Shown: piece by piece, positions 1-6,095 of the stretch
Layout: every line of letters begins with the position of its first letter
Position numbering within the stretch: position 1 is the stretch's first letter
Assembly: GCA_003451355.1 (NCBI GenBank)
Contig: DMDX01000069.1
Coordinates: forward strand, 17,892 to 32,130
Length of the DNA stretch: 14,239 bases
DNA from: Cryomorphaceae bacterium
GTDB lineage: Bacteria > Bacteroidota > Bacteroidia > Flavobacteriales > Schleiferiaceae
Direction of reading: 5' to 3'
Notes under the pieces: generated by a model
Seen by the model: only the letters and a program-made list of their open reading frames with translations
Told to the model about the DNA's origin: nothing
Database searches by the model: none
Position numbers and translations under genes: made by a program

Positions 1-136
1 AACTCGCTTCACCGTCGGGAAGTCGAAGGACTCCCGAGTAGCTCGTGTACGGAATCGAAAGCGCCATGGCGTCGCGGATGACACCGTACTCTCCGAAAAG
101 AAGAATTTTGGCGAAGTACTTGGGGCTCAGATTCAT
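1..136 (-). CDS. Mevalonate kinase-like GHMP kinase, N-terminal fragment (runs off left edge)
   Basis: Only the first 45 codons lie in the window. The protein starts MNLSPKYFAKILLFGEYGVI and continues with a DAMALSIPY segment, which matches the N-terminal beta-hairpin of GHMP kinases (K-[IL]-L-[LF]-x-GE[YH]-x-V-[IV]), where a substrate-binding Lys and Glu sit. In Bacteroidota a mevalonate kinase commonly lies beside diphosphomevalonate decarboxylase, so phosphorylation of mevalonate in the isoprenoid pathway is the likely role. The ATG at 134-136 overlaps the mvaD stop in an ATGA, so the two are probably translationally coupled. Another GHMP kinase such as phosphomevalonate kinase cannot be ruled out from so short a piece: the ATP-binding Pro-x3-Gly-x-x-Ser-Ser-Ala motif and C-terminal domain are outside the window. 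Confidence 0.8.
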   Translation of the reverse strand, partial: MNLSPKYFAKILLFGEYGVIRDAMALSIPYTSYSGVLRLPDGEAS

Positions 137-1146
137 TGCTGCAAAGATACCGGTCCTTGGCCTACGCGGTCCACAATCACGCGACCGTCTTTGCACCAAG
201 GTTTCACGTTATCCTTAACAAACTGAAGGGCTTTTTGTTCGAACGCCGCAGGGTAGAGGATGTGCACATTGGCGCCCGCGTCGAGCGTAAAGCTGATGGG
301 CACCCCAGAATCTCGGCGGAACCCGCGAATAGCCTCAATAATGCGCAGGGTATTTGGACGCATCAAAATGTAGCTTGGACTGCTCGACATCATCAATCCG
401 TGCAGGGTCAGGGCCTCGAGCTCAACCAATTCGATGAATGCGTCGAGGTCACCTGCAGCCAAAATTGGCTTTAGCGCCGCTAAGTGGTCATGGGCCTGCG
501 CAAAGCGCTGCGTGCGGAACGGGTGCGCTTCCATCAACTGGTGCCCAGCCGAACTACTTACCGCTTTTTGACCCACGTCTACGAGCGCCACGGTATCGCA
601 GTAGCTTCGGAACACTTCATGCACCGCATCAGGGTAGGCCACCCCGAAATCCTGCGACGATCCTTCAACTGAAGGCGTTTCACCCCAAACTACAAGTCCA
701 CCGTAGACCGAACGGCATGCACTGCCGGACCCCAAGCGGGCGAGCACTGAAGCTTCTTGCATGGGGTTGGCGACTTCATGCCCCAGCTTCTGCGCAAGGT
801 CCACAATACACAGCGCGAGGGCACTCATTCCTGACGCACTACTGGCAATCCCAGAGGAATGCGGAAACGTGTTGTGGGTCTGCACCCGGAACCCGTAGTC
901 TTTAACCCAAGGGTGCCGTGCGTCAATTCGGTCGACAAACTGGGCCACCTTCGGAACGAAACTCGGCGTATCCACCCCGTCAAGCGCCACGGTGATTCCT
1001 GGAGCATCTGTCAATTCAAGCGTGGTCTCTGTCGCACAAGCATCCAATGTGAAGCTAATCGATGGGTTGCTCGGCAACTGCACGCCGTACTTGCCCCAGT
1101 ACTTCACGAGGGCGATGTTGGATGGGGCGCGGAAGGACGACTTCAT
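133..1146 (-). CDS. mvaD: Diphosphomevalonate decarboxylase family protein
   Basis: A 337-residue GHMP-superfamily enzyme of the mevalonate pathway, expected to convert diphosphomevalonate to isopentenyl diphosphate by ATP-dependent decarboxylation in the cytoplasm. Visible motifs are APSNIALVKYWGK at residues 7-19 (Asn10 and Lys15 match the yeast catalytic pair Asn13/Lys18 in spacing), the ATP loop FPHSSGIASSASG at 94-106, GSGSACRSVYGG at 139-150 (Ser142 and Arg145 match yeast Ser155/Arg158) and the catalytic Asp289 in TLDAGAN. The length is close to that of the family. After GK it reads YGVQLPSNPS rather than the usual GKRD and NxS, as expected for the divergent Bacteroidota branch that databases also label mevalonate 3,5-bisphosphate decarboxylase-like, so the exact substrate is not certain. 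It overlaps the downstream kinase by 4 bp and is 138 bp downstream of fabD. Confidence 0.9.
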   Translation of the reverse strand: MKSSFRAPSNIALVKYWGKYGVQLPSNPSISFTLDACATETTLELTDAPGITVALDGVDTPSFVPKVAQFVDRIDARHPWVKDYGFRVQTHNTFPHSSGIASSASGMSALALCIVDLAQKLGHEVANPMQEASVLARLGSGSACRSVYGGLVVWGETPSVEGSSQDFGVAYPDAVHEVFRSYCDTVALVDVGQKAVSSSAGHQLMEAHPFRTQRFAQAHDHLAALKPILAAGDLDAFIELVELEALTLHGLMMSSSPSYILMRPNTLRIIEAIRGFRRDSGVPISFTLDAGANVHILYPAAFEQKALQFVKDNVKPWCKDGRVIVDRVGQGPVSLQQ

Positions 1147-1153
1147 GGGATTG

Positions 1154-1288
1154 GCTACTAGTTGCTGGTTGCTGGTTGCTCGTTGCTCGTTACTTGTTGC
1201 TAGTTGCTGGTTTCTACCGAAGGATTTAACGAAAAACCGTGAAGCGAGAGGCCATCAAACTAGTAGCCAGTAGCTAGTAACTAATTAG
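1154..1288. repeat. Degenerate heptamer array with inverted partial copy
   Basis: Positions 1154-1216 divide into nine consecutive 7-bp units of consensus GTTGCTN: gctacta, gttgctg, gttgctg, gttgctc, gttgctc, gttactt, gttgcta, gttgctg, gtttcta. After a 41-bp unique spacer (1217-1257), units of the same family appear in the opposite orientation at 1261-1281 (tagtagc, cagtagc, tagtaac), followed by a decayed one that contains the fabD stop codon. The outer parts form a perfect 12-bp inverted repeat, tggctactagtt at 1152-1163 and aactagtagcca at 1258-1269, so the mvaD leader RNA could fold into a long hairpin with a large loop. The element fills nearly the whole fabD-mvaD gap. Function is unknown; a transcript-end or processing structure, or a selfish repeat, are possible. 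Confidence 0.8.
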
Positions 1289-2154
1289 GCGCTGACCGCT
1301 TCGACTTCTGGAGCAATTTTTTTGATCATGCCCTGCAGGGCCTTGCCGGGTCCGACTTCATAGAAGTTGGTGGCGCCGTCGTGAACCATGGCGAGCACTG
1401 ACTGGGTCCAACGGACCGATCCAGTGAGTTGGGCCTTGAGGTTGGCGCGGATGGCTTCGGGATCGCTGACTGGAGCGGCCACTACGTTTTGGTAGATGGG
1501 GCAGCGCGGAGCTTGAATCGAAACGGAATCAAGCGCCCCTGCGAGGCGCGCGCGGGCCGGCTCCATGAGCGGGCTGTGGAATGCGCCTCCGACCGGCAGA
1601 ATCAGGGCCCGCTTGGCGCCGGCCGCGCTGCATGCAGCGCACGCGGCTTCGACCGCGGCGCGCGCGCCACTGATCACCAATTGGCCGGGTGAATTGTAGT
1701 TCGCGGGAACCACCACGCCAGGGGTCTCGGCACAAATTTGCTCGACTTGCTCGTCGCTCAGTCCGAGAATGGCGGCCATCGTCGAGGGCTCGGCGTCGCA
1801 GGCATCTTGCATGGCAAGGGCACGCTCGGCAACAAGGCGAAGGCCGTCTTCAAACTTGAGGGCTCCGGCGGCCACAAGGGCTGAAAACTCGCCGAGGGAA
1901 TGGCCGGCTACCATGTCGGGTTGAAACTCGGTTCCGAGCGAGGCGGCCTTGATGACGCTGTGCACAAAAATGGCGGGTTGCGTCACTTTCGTTTGCGTGA
2001 GGTCATCCATGCTGCCGTGAAACATGAGGTCGGTCAGTCCGAACCCAAGAACCGCATCGGCCTGCTCAAACATGGCGCGGTGCGCTTCGAACAAATCCTG
2101 CCCCATTCCGGGTGCTTGGGCCCCTTGGCCCGGGAAAACGTAGGCTTTTTTCAT
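1285..2154 (-). CDS. fabD: Malonyl-CoA:ACP transacylase
   Basis: A 289-residue protein that transfers malonyl groups from CoA to acyl carrier protein, supplying the extender unit for type II fatty-acid synthesis in the cytoplasm. It begins KKAYVFPGQGAQ, with the GQGAQ oxyanion motif at residues 9-13. It carries the nucleophile elbow GHSLGEFSAL with Ser86, and the partner His193 in GGAFHSPLMEPA. QLVISG and a C-terminal YEVGPGKALQGM segment complete the family pattern, and the length is normal. The start at 2152-2154 is the first in-frame ATG placing GQGAQ at the usual distance. It lies 35 bp downstream of the pterin synthase gene. A weak AAnnTTTG box at 2183-2190 on the minus strand could be a private promoter, but this is speculative. 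Its stop lies inside the last unit of the heptamer element. Confidence 0.95.
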   Translation of the reverse strand: MKKAYVFPGQGAQAPGMGQDLFEAHRAMFEQADAVLGFGLTDLMFHGSMDDLTQTKVTQPAIFVHSVIKAASLGTEFQPDMVAGHSLGEFSALVAAGALKFEDGLRLVAERALAMQDACDAEPSTMAAILGLSDEQVEQICAETPGVVVPANYNSPGQLVISGARAAVEAACAACSAAGAKRALILPVGGAFHSPLMEPARARLAGALDSVSIQAPRCPIYQNVVAAPVSDPEAIRANLKAQLTGSVRWTQSVLAMVHDGATNFYEVGPGKALQGMIKKIAPEVEAVSA

Positions 2155-2189
2155 GCTAAAAATTTAAAACGGCCGTGTGGGCCAAAAGT

Positions 2190-2603
2190 TTACTCCCCGT
2201 AGTACTCTACGGCGTTGTTCTCGGTTTCGACCACTCGGACGCAGTGCAGCTGCGCACCGAACTGGGCGATGGGCTCGGCGAGCTGCTTCCAGATTTCAAT
2301 CGAAAGGTTTTCGGTCGACGGAAGAATTCCGAGCATAAACGTCGTGTCGTGATTCAGGTGCTTATGGTCGAGGGGCTCGATCACGTACTTGATCATGAGG
2401 GCCTTTAGGTCGGCCAAATTCATTACAAAGCCCGTTTCGGGATTGACCTGGCCTTTGACGGTAACCCAAACATCGAAATTGTGTCCGTGCCCGTAGTTCC
2501 ACGAACACTTGCCAAAAAGGCGCTCGTTTTCTTCAGTGCTGAGCGCATCGATGTACAGGCGGTGGGCCGCACTGAACACCTCGCGGCGTTGAATGTAGAC
2601 CAT
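2190..2603 (-). CDS. 6-pyruvoyl-tetrahydropterin synthase / 6-carboxytetrahydropterin synthase family protein
   Basis: A 137-residue T-fold enzyme of the COG0720 family, which acts on 7,8-dihydroneopterin triphosphate either to make 6-carboxytetrahydropterin (QueD, for queuosine) or 6-pyruvoyltetrahydropterin. The zinc ligands are His14 in SAAHRL and His39 and His41 in YGHGHNF. The catalytic Cys33 lies in FGKCSWNYGHGH, and Asp79-His80 in PLDHKHLN provide the proton relay. Glu126 in VVETEN is the likely pterin anchor. The Cys-to-HGH spacing is C-x5-HGH, the arrangement of eukaryotic-type PTPS, rather than the C-x3-HGH of typical QueD, so I do not assign queD. The gene starts 3 bp after the lipoprotein stop, so it is very probably co-transcribed with it. 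No other queuosine or pterin gene is seen nearby. Confidence 0.88.
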   Translation of the reverse strand: MVYIQRREVFSAAHRLYIDALSTEENERLFGKCSWNYGHGHNFDVWVTVKGQVNPETGFVMNLADLKALMIKYVIEPLDHKHLNHDTTFMLGILPSTENLSIEIWKQLAEPIAQFGAQLHCVRVVETENNAVEYYGE

Positions 2604-2606
2604 GGC

Positions 2607-2966
2607 TTACTTGGCTTTGACCAGCTTGGTCTTCAGGGGCTTGCCTGGCGCGGTGCGAAAGGTGACCTGAGCTGCAGTGGCGTCTTTGGTACCTGGAACG
2701 GTCACGCGAAGGGCGGACTCCCCTTTGGTTCCGAGTACGACTTCATTTCGCTCGGCATACTTCACTTGAAAGGCAGGGCTCGTCCAGGTTCCGCTTGATT
2801 CAACTTGAATGGATTGAATGCTCAGCTGCTGCTGGACGGGTTTGCGCACGGCAATGACGGCGCCTTGGGTGTCGGTTCCGAGGCTAAATTTCGGCGAACC
2901 GCAACTAACAATAAGGAGGCTGAGTCCGGCGAGGACTCCGATTCGAATGGGGCGAAGTACGTTCAT
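2607..2966 (-). CDS. Small hypothetical lipoprotein
   Basis: I do not recognise this 119-residue protein. Its N-terminus, MNVLRPIRIGVLAGLSLL followed by IVSC, has a short basic start, a hydrophobic stretch at residues 9-20 and a lipobox with Cys22, so it should be exported and lipidated. The mature part is short, rich in Lys, Thr, Val and Gln, with alternating patterns that suggest a small beta-sandwich: the stretch from about residue 46 to 115 reads as six or so amphipathic strands. It has no further cysteines and no obvious catalytic motif. It starts 18 bp downstream of the glycine-rich TPM gene and ends 3 bp before the pterin synthase gene, which suggests it belongs to the envelope operon above it. 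Confidence 0.75.
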   Translation of the reverse strand: MNVLRPIRIGVLAGLSLLIVSCGSPKFSLGTDTQGAVIAVRKPVQQQLSIQSIQVESSGTWTSPAFQVKYAERNEVVLGTKGESALRVTVPGTKDATAAQVTFRTAPGKPLKTKLVKAK

Positions 2967-2984
2967 GAGGGCAAAGGTCGCAAA

Positions 2985-3170
2985 TTACCACGAACCGCTG
3001 GCGCCGCCGCCGCCAAAACTTCCGCCGCCAAAGCCACCAAATCCGCCTCCGCCGAAACCACCGCCGCCGAAACCGCCTCCGCGGCCACCAAAACCGCCCC
3101 CGACCGGGTAGCCGCCCATCGGGCCGTACCACATGCCTCGGTGGCTTCCGCCTCCGCCACCACCGCTTTT
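2985..3170 (-). repeat. Glycine-codon low-complexity tract in TPM gene
   Basis: On the plus strand this stretch is dominated by ccg/cca/cct triplets, with recurring blocks such as ccgccgccgaaaccgcc. It encodes the Gly-rich tail of the YgcG-like protein (GGGFGG-type repeats). The units are imperfect, so this is a coding low-complexity repeat, not a separate element. In-frame length changes through slippage would be tolerated. Confidence 0.75.
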
Positions 3171-3728
3171 CGCGAGCGCGACGAGGATGAGTACGCCAAT
3201 GGCAATCAGTCCAAAGGGGAACTTGCGCTCTTTGGTGGATTCGACCGCGACAAACTGACCGGAGAGCATTTGTGCCACCTGCGTGGCTACGGCTTTAATT
3301 CCGGCAGCATAGGCCTGCTCGCGAAAGGCGGGCTTTAGCACGTTTTCAATGAGTAGGTGGCTTTCAAGGTCGGTGACCGTGGCCTCAAGGCCGCGCCCAA
3401 CTTGGATCGCCATCTTTCGGTCTTCGAGTGCGATAAGCACGAGCATTCCGTTGTCTGTTTCGGCTTGGCCGATGCCCCAAGCTTCGCCGGTTTGGGCCGC
3501 TACGAAGTTGAGGTCGTCGTTGACGCGGTCCACAAACAAGACTGCTATTTGGGTAGAGGTCGTATCGTTAATTGCTTGAAGCACGGCCTCAAGGCGGGCC
3601 TCTTCAGCGGCATCGAATACGGGTGCAGTGTTGCGCCACACAATCAGTCCCTCTGAGGGGCTGGGCTTCTCCCAAGGCTGAGCCTGGAGGCTAAAGGCTG
3701 CGAGTGCAAATAGAATAAGAAGCCTCAT
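2985..3728 (-). CDS. TPM-domain protein with signal peptide, TM segment and Gly-rich tail (YgcG-like)
   Basis: A 247-residue envelope protein. Residues 1-17 form a signal peptide (MRLLILFALAAFSLQAQ), and residues about 35-155 are a TPM (TLP18.3/Psb32/MOLO-1) domain recognised by TSTQIAVLFVDRV, WGIGQAETDNGMLVLIALEDRKMAIQVG and the RGLEATVTD region. A hydrophobic segment lies at 171-186 (PFGLIAIGVLILVALA), followed by a tail from 189 that is mostly Gly with Phe, Ser and Trp. This layout puts the TPM domain outside the inner membrane and the Gly-rich tail in the cytoplasm. Members of the family are widespread beside lemA; their biochemical role is not settled. The start overlaps the preceding TPM gene by 4 bp (ATGA at 3725-3728), so they are coupled. 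Confidence 0.88.
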   Translation of the reverse strand: MRLLILFALAAFSLQAQPWEKPSPSEGLIVWRNTAPVFDAAEEARLEAVLQAINDTTSTQIAVLFVDRVNDDLNFVAAQTGEAWGIGQAETDNGMLVLIALEDRKMAIQVGRGLEATVTDLESHLLIENVLKPAFREQAYAAGIKAVATQVAQMLSGQFVAVESTKERKFPFGLIAIGVLILVALAKSGGGGGGSHRGMWYGPMGGYPVGGGFGGRGGGFGGGGFGGGGFGGFGGGSFGGGGASGSW

Positions 3729-4150
3729 CCGCGTGAAACTTCGTTGCTGAGTTCGTCGCGGTCGCTGCGGCCTTGGTGCGGAAAATGTTCGGCGAGTGCC
3801 CGACCCGATTCTGCGATTCCGAGTTCGAGCGCATCAACCCAGCGGCCTTCTTTGAGTTCCGGAACCATGTGGTCCCGAATGCCTTCCCAAAAGGACTGGC
3901 CAACCTTTGCGTGGATTCCCGAATCGCCCACCACAGCGAACTTGTGGCTTTCAAGGGCTAGAAAGAATAGGATGCCGTTGCGTTCCGCGGTGCGGTGCAT
4001 TCCGAGCTTTTGAAACTGCTTTTGGGCGTCGCGCAGTGGGTCACCCGAGCACGTGTCGTTGAGGTGCACACGGACTTCACCGGATGTCACCAATTCGGCC
4101 GCCTCAATGGCAGCCACAATACGTTGTTCGTCGTGAGCTTGAACCTGCAT
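3725..4150 (-). CDS. Soluble TPM-domain protein
   Basis: A 141-residue protein made of a single TPM domain. It shows EAAELVTSGEVRVHLNDTC (residues about 17-35), RNGILFFLALESHKFAVVGDSGIHAKVG (57-84) and EGRWVDALELGIAESGRALAEHFP (101-124), and ends with the family tail DELSNEVSRG. It has no signal peptide or membrane segment, so it is predicted to be cytoplasmic or to bind the partner proteins at the membrane. Its ATG shares one base with the lemA stop (TAATG at 4148-4152), and its own stop overlaps the next TPM gene by 4 bp. LemA followed by two TPM genes is a recurring Bacteroidota arrangement, and I infer that the three work together at the envelope. The molecular activity is not established. 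Confidence 0.88.
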   Translation of the reverse strand: MQVQAHDEQRIVAAIEAAELVTSGEVRVHLNDTCSGDPLRDAQKQFQKLGMHRTAERNGILFFLALESHKFAVVGDSGIHAKVGQSFWEGIRDHMVPELKEGRWVDALELGIAESGRALAEHFPHQGRSDRDELSNEVSRG

Positions 4151-4743
4151 TATTCGAAGCTCACTTCTGGGGCGTCTTGGGCCTCAGCTTCGGCTTCAAA
4201 GTATCCGCGTGCCTCAAATCCACCCACGGCAGCAACTAGTGAGGTGGGGATGCGCTTGACCGATGAATTGTAGGTACGAACCTGTTCGTTGAATCGGTCG
4301 CGCTCAACGTTGATGCGGTTTTCGGTTCCTTCGAGCTGCGACTGCAGGGCCAGAAAGTTTTGGTTGGCCTTCAGGTCGGGGTAGCGCTCGACTGAAACAA
4401 GCAAACGGCTAAGGGCTCCTTTGAGTTCACCTTGAGCTTTTTGGAATTCCGCAATTTTATCTGGAGTAAGATTGTCAGCACTGATTTGAACGGATGTGGC
4501 TTTTGAGCGGGCTTCGATTACGTCGGTCAGGGTAGACTTTTCAAAATCCGCGTAGCCTTTCACCGTCGAAACCAAGTTGGGAATAAGGTCCGCGCGGCGC
4601 TGGTAGGCCGACTGGACATTAGCCCATTGGCTCTCTGTGCTTTCGCTCAAACCAACGAGTCGGTTGTAGGCACCGACGCCCCAAAGAAGGATGAGGACAA
4701 AGCCGCCGAGGACGGAGAGAAGAATGATCGTAGAACGGTTCAT
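4150..4743 (-). CDS. lemA: LemA family protein
   Basis: A 197-residue membrane protein. Residues 5-24 form one N-terminal hydrophobic helix. The LemA core follows directly: YNRLVGLSESTESQWANVQ and YQRRADLIPNLVSTVKGYADFE (about residues 26-68), then long helices with coiled-coil character (about 70-170), where NVERDRFNEQVRTYNSSVKRIPTSLVA is typical. The length is normal for the family. The predicted topology is a short cytoplasmic N-terminus and a helical bundle outside. LemA proteins have no agreed enzymatic role; known members are membrane proteins often encoded beside TPM proteins or peptidases. The gene overlaps the upstream MerR gene by 4 bp and the downstream TPM gene by 1 bp, so it sits in the middle of a coupled operon. 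Confidence 0.94.
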   Translation of the reverse strand: MNRSTIILLSVLGGFVLILLWGVGAYNRLVGLSESTESQWANVQSAYQRRADLIPNLVSTVKGYADFEKSTLTDVIEARSKATSVQISADNLTPDKIAEFQKAQGELKGALSRLLVSVERYPDLKANQNFLALQSQLEGTENRINVERDRFNEQVRTYNSSVKRIPTSLVAAVGGFEARGYFEAEAEAQDAPEVSFE

Positions 4744-5081
4744 GGTAAGGTTTTAATCGTTTTTGCCAGTTGGTCAAGTTCGGCTTTCACATTCTGCAAA
4801 CGCCGTACCAAGTCTTCGGTTTGTATGGAGTCCTCGGGGGCATGCTTTAGTTTTTGGCGTGCACCTTCTAACGTGAATCCCTTTTCTTTGACCAAGAAGT
4901 GGATTTTTCGCAGCAGCTCCATGTCCTTGGTACTGTACTTACGTGCGCCGGCCTCGGATTTTTTGGGCTGTAGTTCCGGAAACTCTTTTTCCCAAAACCG
5001 CAATGCGGACGTGTTGAGTTCAAAGATGGCGGCAGCTTCGCCGATGCTATAGTAGCGCTTGGTGAATTCTGTCGGAATCAT
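4740..5081 (-). CDS. MerR-family transcriptional regulator (short form)
   Basis: A 113-residue DNA-binding protein. The MerR winged helix-turn-helix covers residues about 10-78: YYSIGEAAAIFELNTSALRFWEKEF is the first helix-turn-helix, ARKYSTKDMELLRKIHFLV the wing and following helix, and EKGFTLEGARQKL the typical third helical stretch. A short C-terminal helix (about 88-110, LVRRLQNVKAELDQLAKTIK) has the heptad pattern of a dimerisation coiled coil. There is no effector-binding domain and no cysteine, so metal or redox sensing of the MerR/SoxR kind is unlikely. It overlaps both neighbours: 1 bp with the M23 gene (TAATG) and 4 bp with lemA. Being inside the operon, it may control its own operon from the divergent promoter upstream of the M23 gene, but this is inference. 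Confidence 0.9.
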   Translation of the reverse strand: MIPTEFTKRYYSIGEAAAIFELNTSALRFWEKEFPELQPKKSEAGARKYSTKDMELLRKIHFLVKEKGFTLEGARQKLKHAPEDSIQTEDLVRRLQNVKAELDQLAKTIKTLP

Positions 5082-6058
5082 TAGTCGAACGATTGGTTGT
5101 TGGCAGCGGCTTGTGCGAGAAGTTTATTGTACTCCGCAGGGGTCAAGTCGTTGAAAAAGAAATTAATTGGATTTACTCGGCGTCCGCGGTAGATGACCTC
5201 ATAGTGCAGGTGGGGGGCGGTGGATTTACCGGTGTTTCCGATGTAGCCGATAAGATCTCCGCGCTTCACTCGTTGACCTTTGCGACGAACGACCCGGCTC
5301 ATGTGTGCATAGAGCGTATGGTAACCGTAGCCGTGGCTAATGGTCAGGTGCTTGCCGTATCCACGTCCACCGTAGAGTTCGTTTGAAGCAATAACTCCGT
5401 TCGCAGTGGCATAAATCGGCGTGCCCTGTTTGGCTGAGAAGTCCACTCCTTGGTGAAGCTTACTGACCTTAAAGATGGGATCGATGCGGTATCCAAATCC
5501 CGAAGAGAAGCGAATGCTTGGTTGGTCTTTTACAGGTCGAATCGCGGGAAGGGCCTTGAGGATTTCGCCTTTGCGCTGTGCGAGGTCGGCAACCTCGTCG
5601 AGGCTGGCGGAATGCACCGCAAGCCGCTTTTTCAAGTCGTCTACCTTGCGCAGGCTGCGGTCAAGCAAGGTTTCGTTTGAAAGTCCGCGAATTTTCTCGT
5701 AGCGGTCAGCATCCAAAGGGAGCCCGCTTTGCCGCACCCACGATGCGGGTGGCTCCGATTCCAAAATAACTCGGTAGACTTCGTTGTCGCGGCGCTCGAG
5801 TTCCGCAGCGACCGCGCCTAATTCTTGGATTTGCTCTTCAAGTTCGCGGTAGGTTTCTTCAGAGATTTCAAGTTGGCGCTTCAGCGCTTTTTCTTCGGGA
5901 GAGTCCATGAAGTACTGGATTCCGAAAAAGAAAATGAGCCCCATGAGCATCGAGCCGAGCAGGAATAATGAGGTGTCCCGCAGCAGGTGCTTCCAGGTGC
6001 GCTCGACCTTGTGGTAGGCGAGGGTCAACGGGTCGTAGATGTACTTGGCGCGGCGCAT
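5081..6058 (-). CDS. M23-family (LytM/NlpD-type) peptidoglycan metallopeptidase
   Basis: A 325-residue inner-membrane-anchored protein. After a short cytoplasmic stretch (MRRAKYIYDPLTLAYHKVER) it has a transmembrane helix at about 30-51. A coiled coil follows at about 53-95 and a linker to about 180. The M23 domain at about 185-300 has the zinc ligands His202 and Asp206 (HQGVDF), the catalytic His252 (YAHM) and the HxH pair His283/His285 (PHLHYEV), so it should be an active endopeptidase cutting peptidoglycan cross-links in the periplasm. An in-frame extension to 6253 exists but would overlap alaS by 158 bp. The ATG at 6056-6058 gives the RxKYxYDxxTL-type N-terminus usual in this Bacteroidota family, so I chose it. 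It heads the MerR-LemA-TPM operon and diverges from alaS. Confidence 0.92.
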   Translation of the reverse strand: MRRAKYIYDPLTLAYHKVERTWKHLLRDTSLFLLGSMLMGLIFFFGIQYFMDSPEEKALKRQLEISEETYRELEEQIQELGAVAAELERRDNEVYRVILESEPPASWVRQSGLPLDADRYEKIRGLSNETLLDRSLRKVDDLKKRLAVHSASLDEVADLAQRKGEILKALPAIRPVKDQPSIRFSSGFGYRIDPIFKVSKLHQGVDFSAKQGTPIYATANGVIASNELYGGRGYGKHLTISHGYGYHTLYAHMSRVVRRKGQRVKRGDLIGYIGNTGKSTAPHLHYEVIYRGRRVNPINFFFNDLTPAEYNKLLAQAAANNQSFD

Positions 6059-6080
6059 ACTTTTGTATACTTCAAAAGTA
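6058..6080. promoter_or_regulatory. Mirror-image divergent promoter boxes between M23 peptidase and alaS
   Basis: The 37-bp gap between the two divergent start codons contains TACTTTTG on the plus strand at 6058-6065 and the same octamer on the minus strand at 6073-6080, separated by 7 bp (tatactt). Both match the Bacteroidota -7 element TAnnTTTG exactly. The plus-strand box would serve alaS with a leader of roughly 25 nt, and the minus-strand box the M23 gene with a leader of only about 8 nt. No clear -33 TTTG/TTG is found at the usual 17-23 bp spacing on either strand, so the promoter assignment is partly inference. As an 8-bp inverted repeat, the site could equally be an operator for a dimeric regulator. 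Confidence 0.5.
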
Positions 6081-6095
6081 GGCAAAACCACCCGC

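Noticed and set aside
1154..1288. CRISPR array or tRNA
   Set aside because: Units are contiguous 7-mers without unique spacers of regular length, and no cloverleaf or cas gene is present.
2818..3111. Proline-rich plus-strand frame
   Set aside because: It is the complement of glycine codons in the TPM gene tail, with no independent evidence of coding.
6039..6095. 19-residue extension of AlaS
   Set aside because: It runs into the M23 coding region and precedes the conserved synthetase N-terminus.
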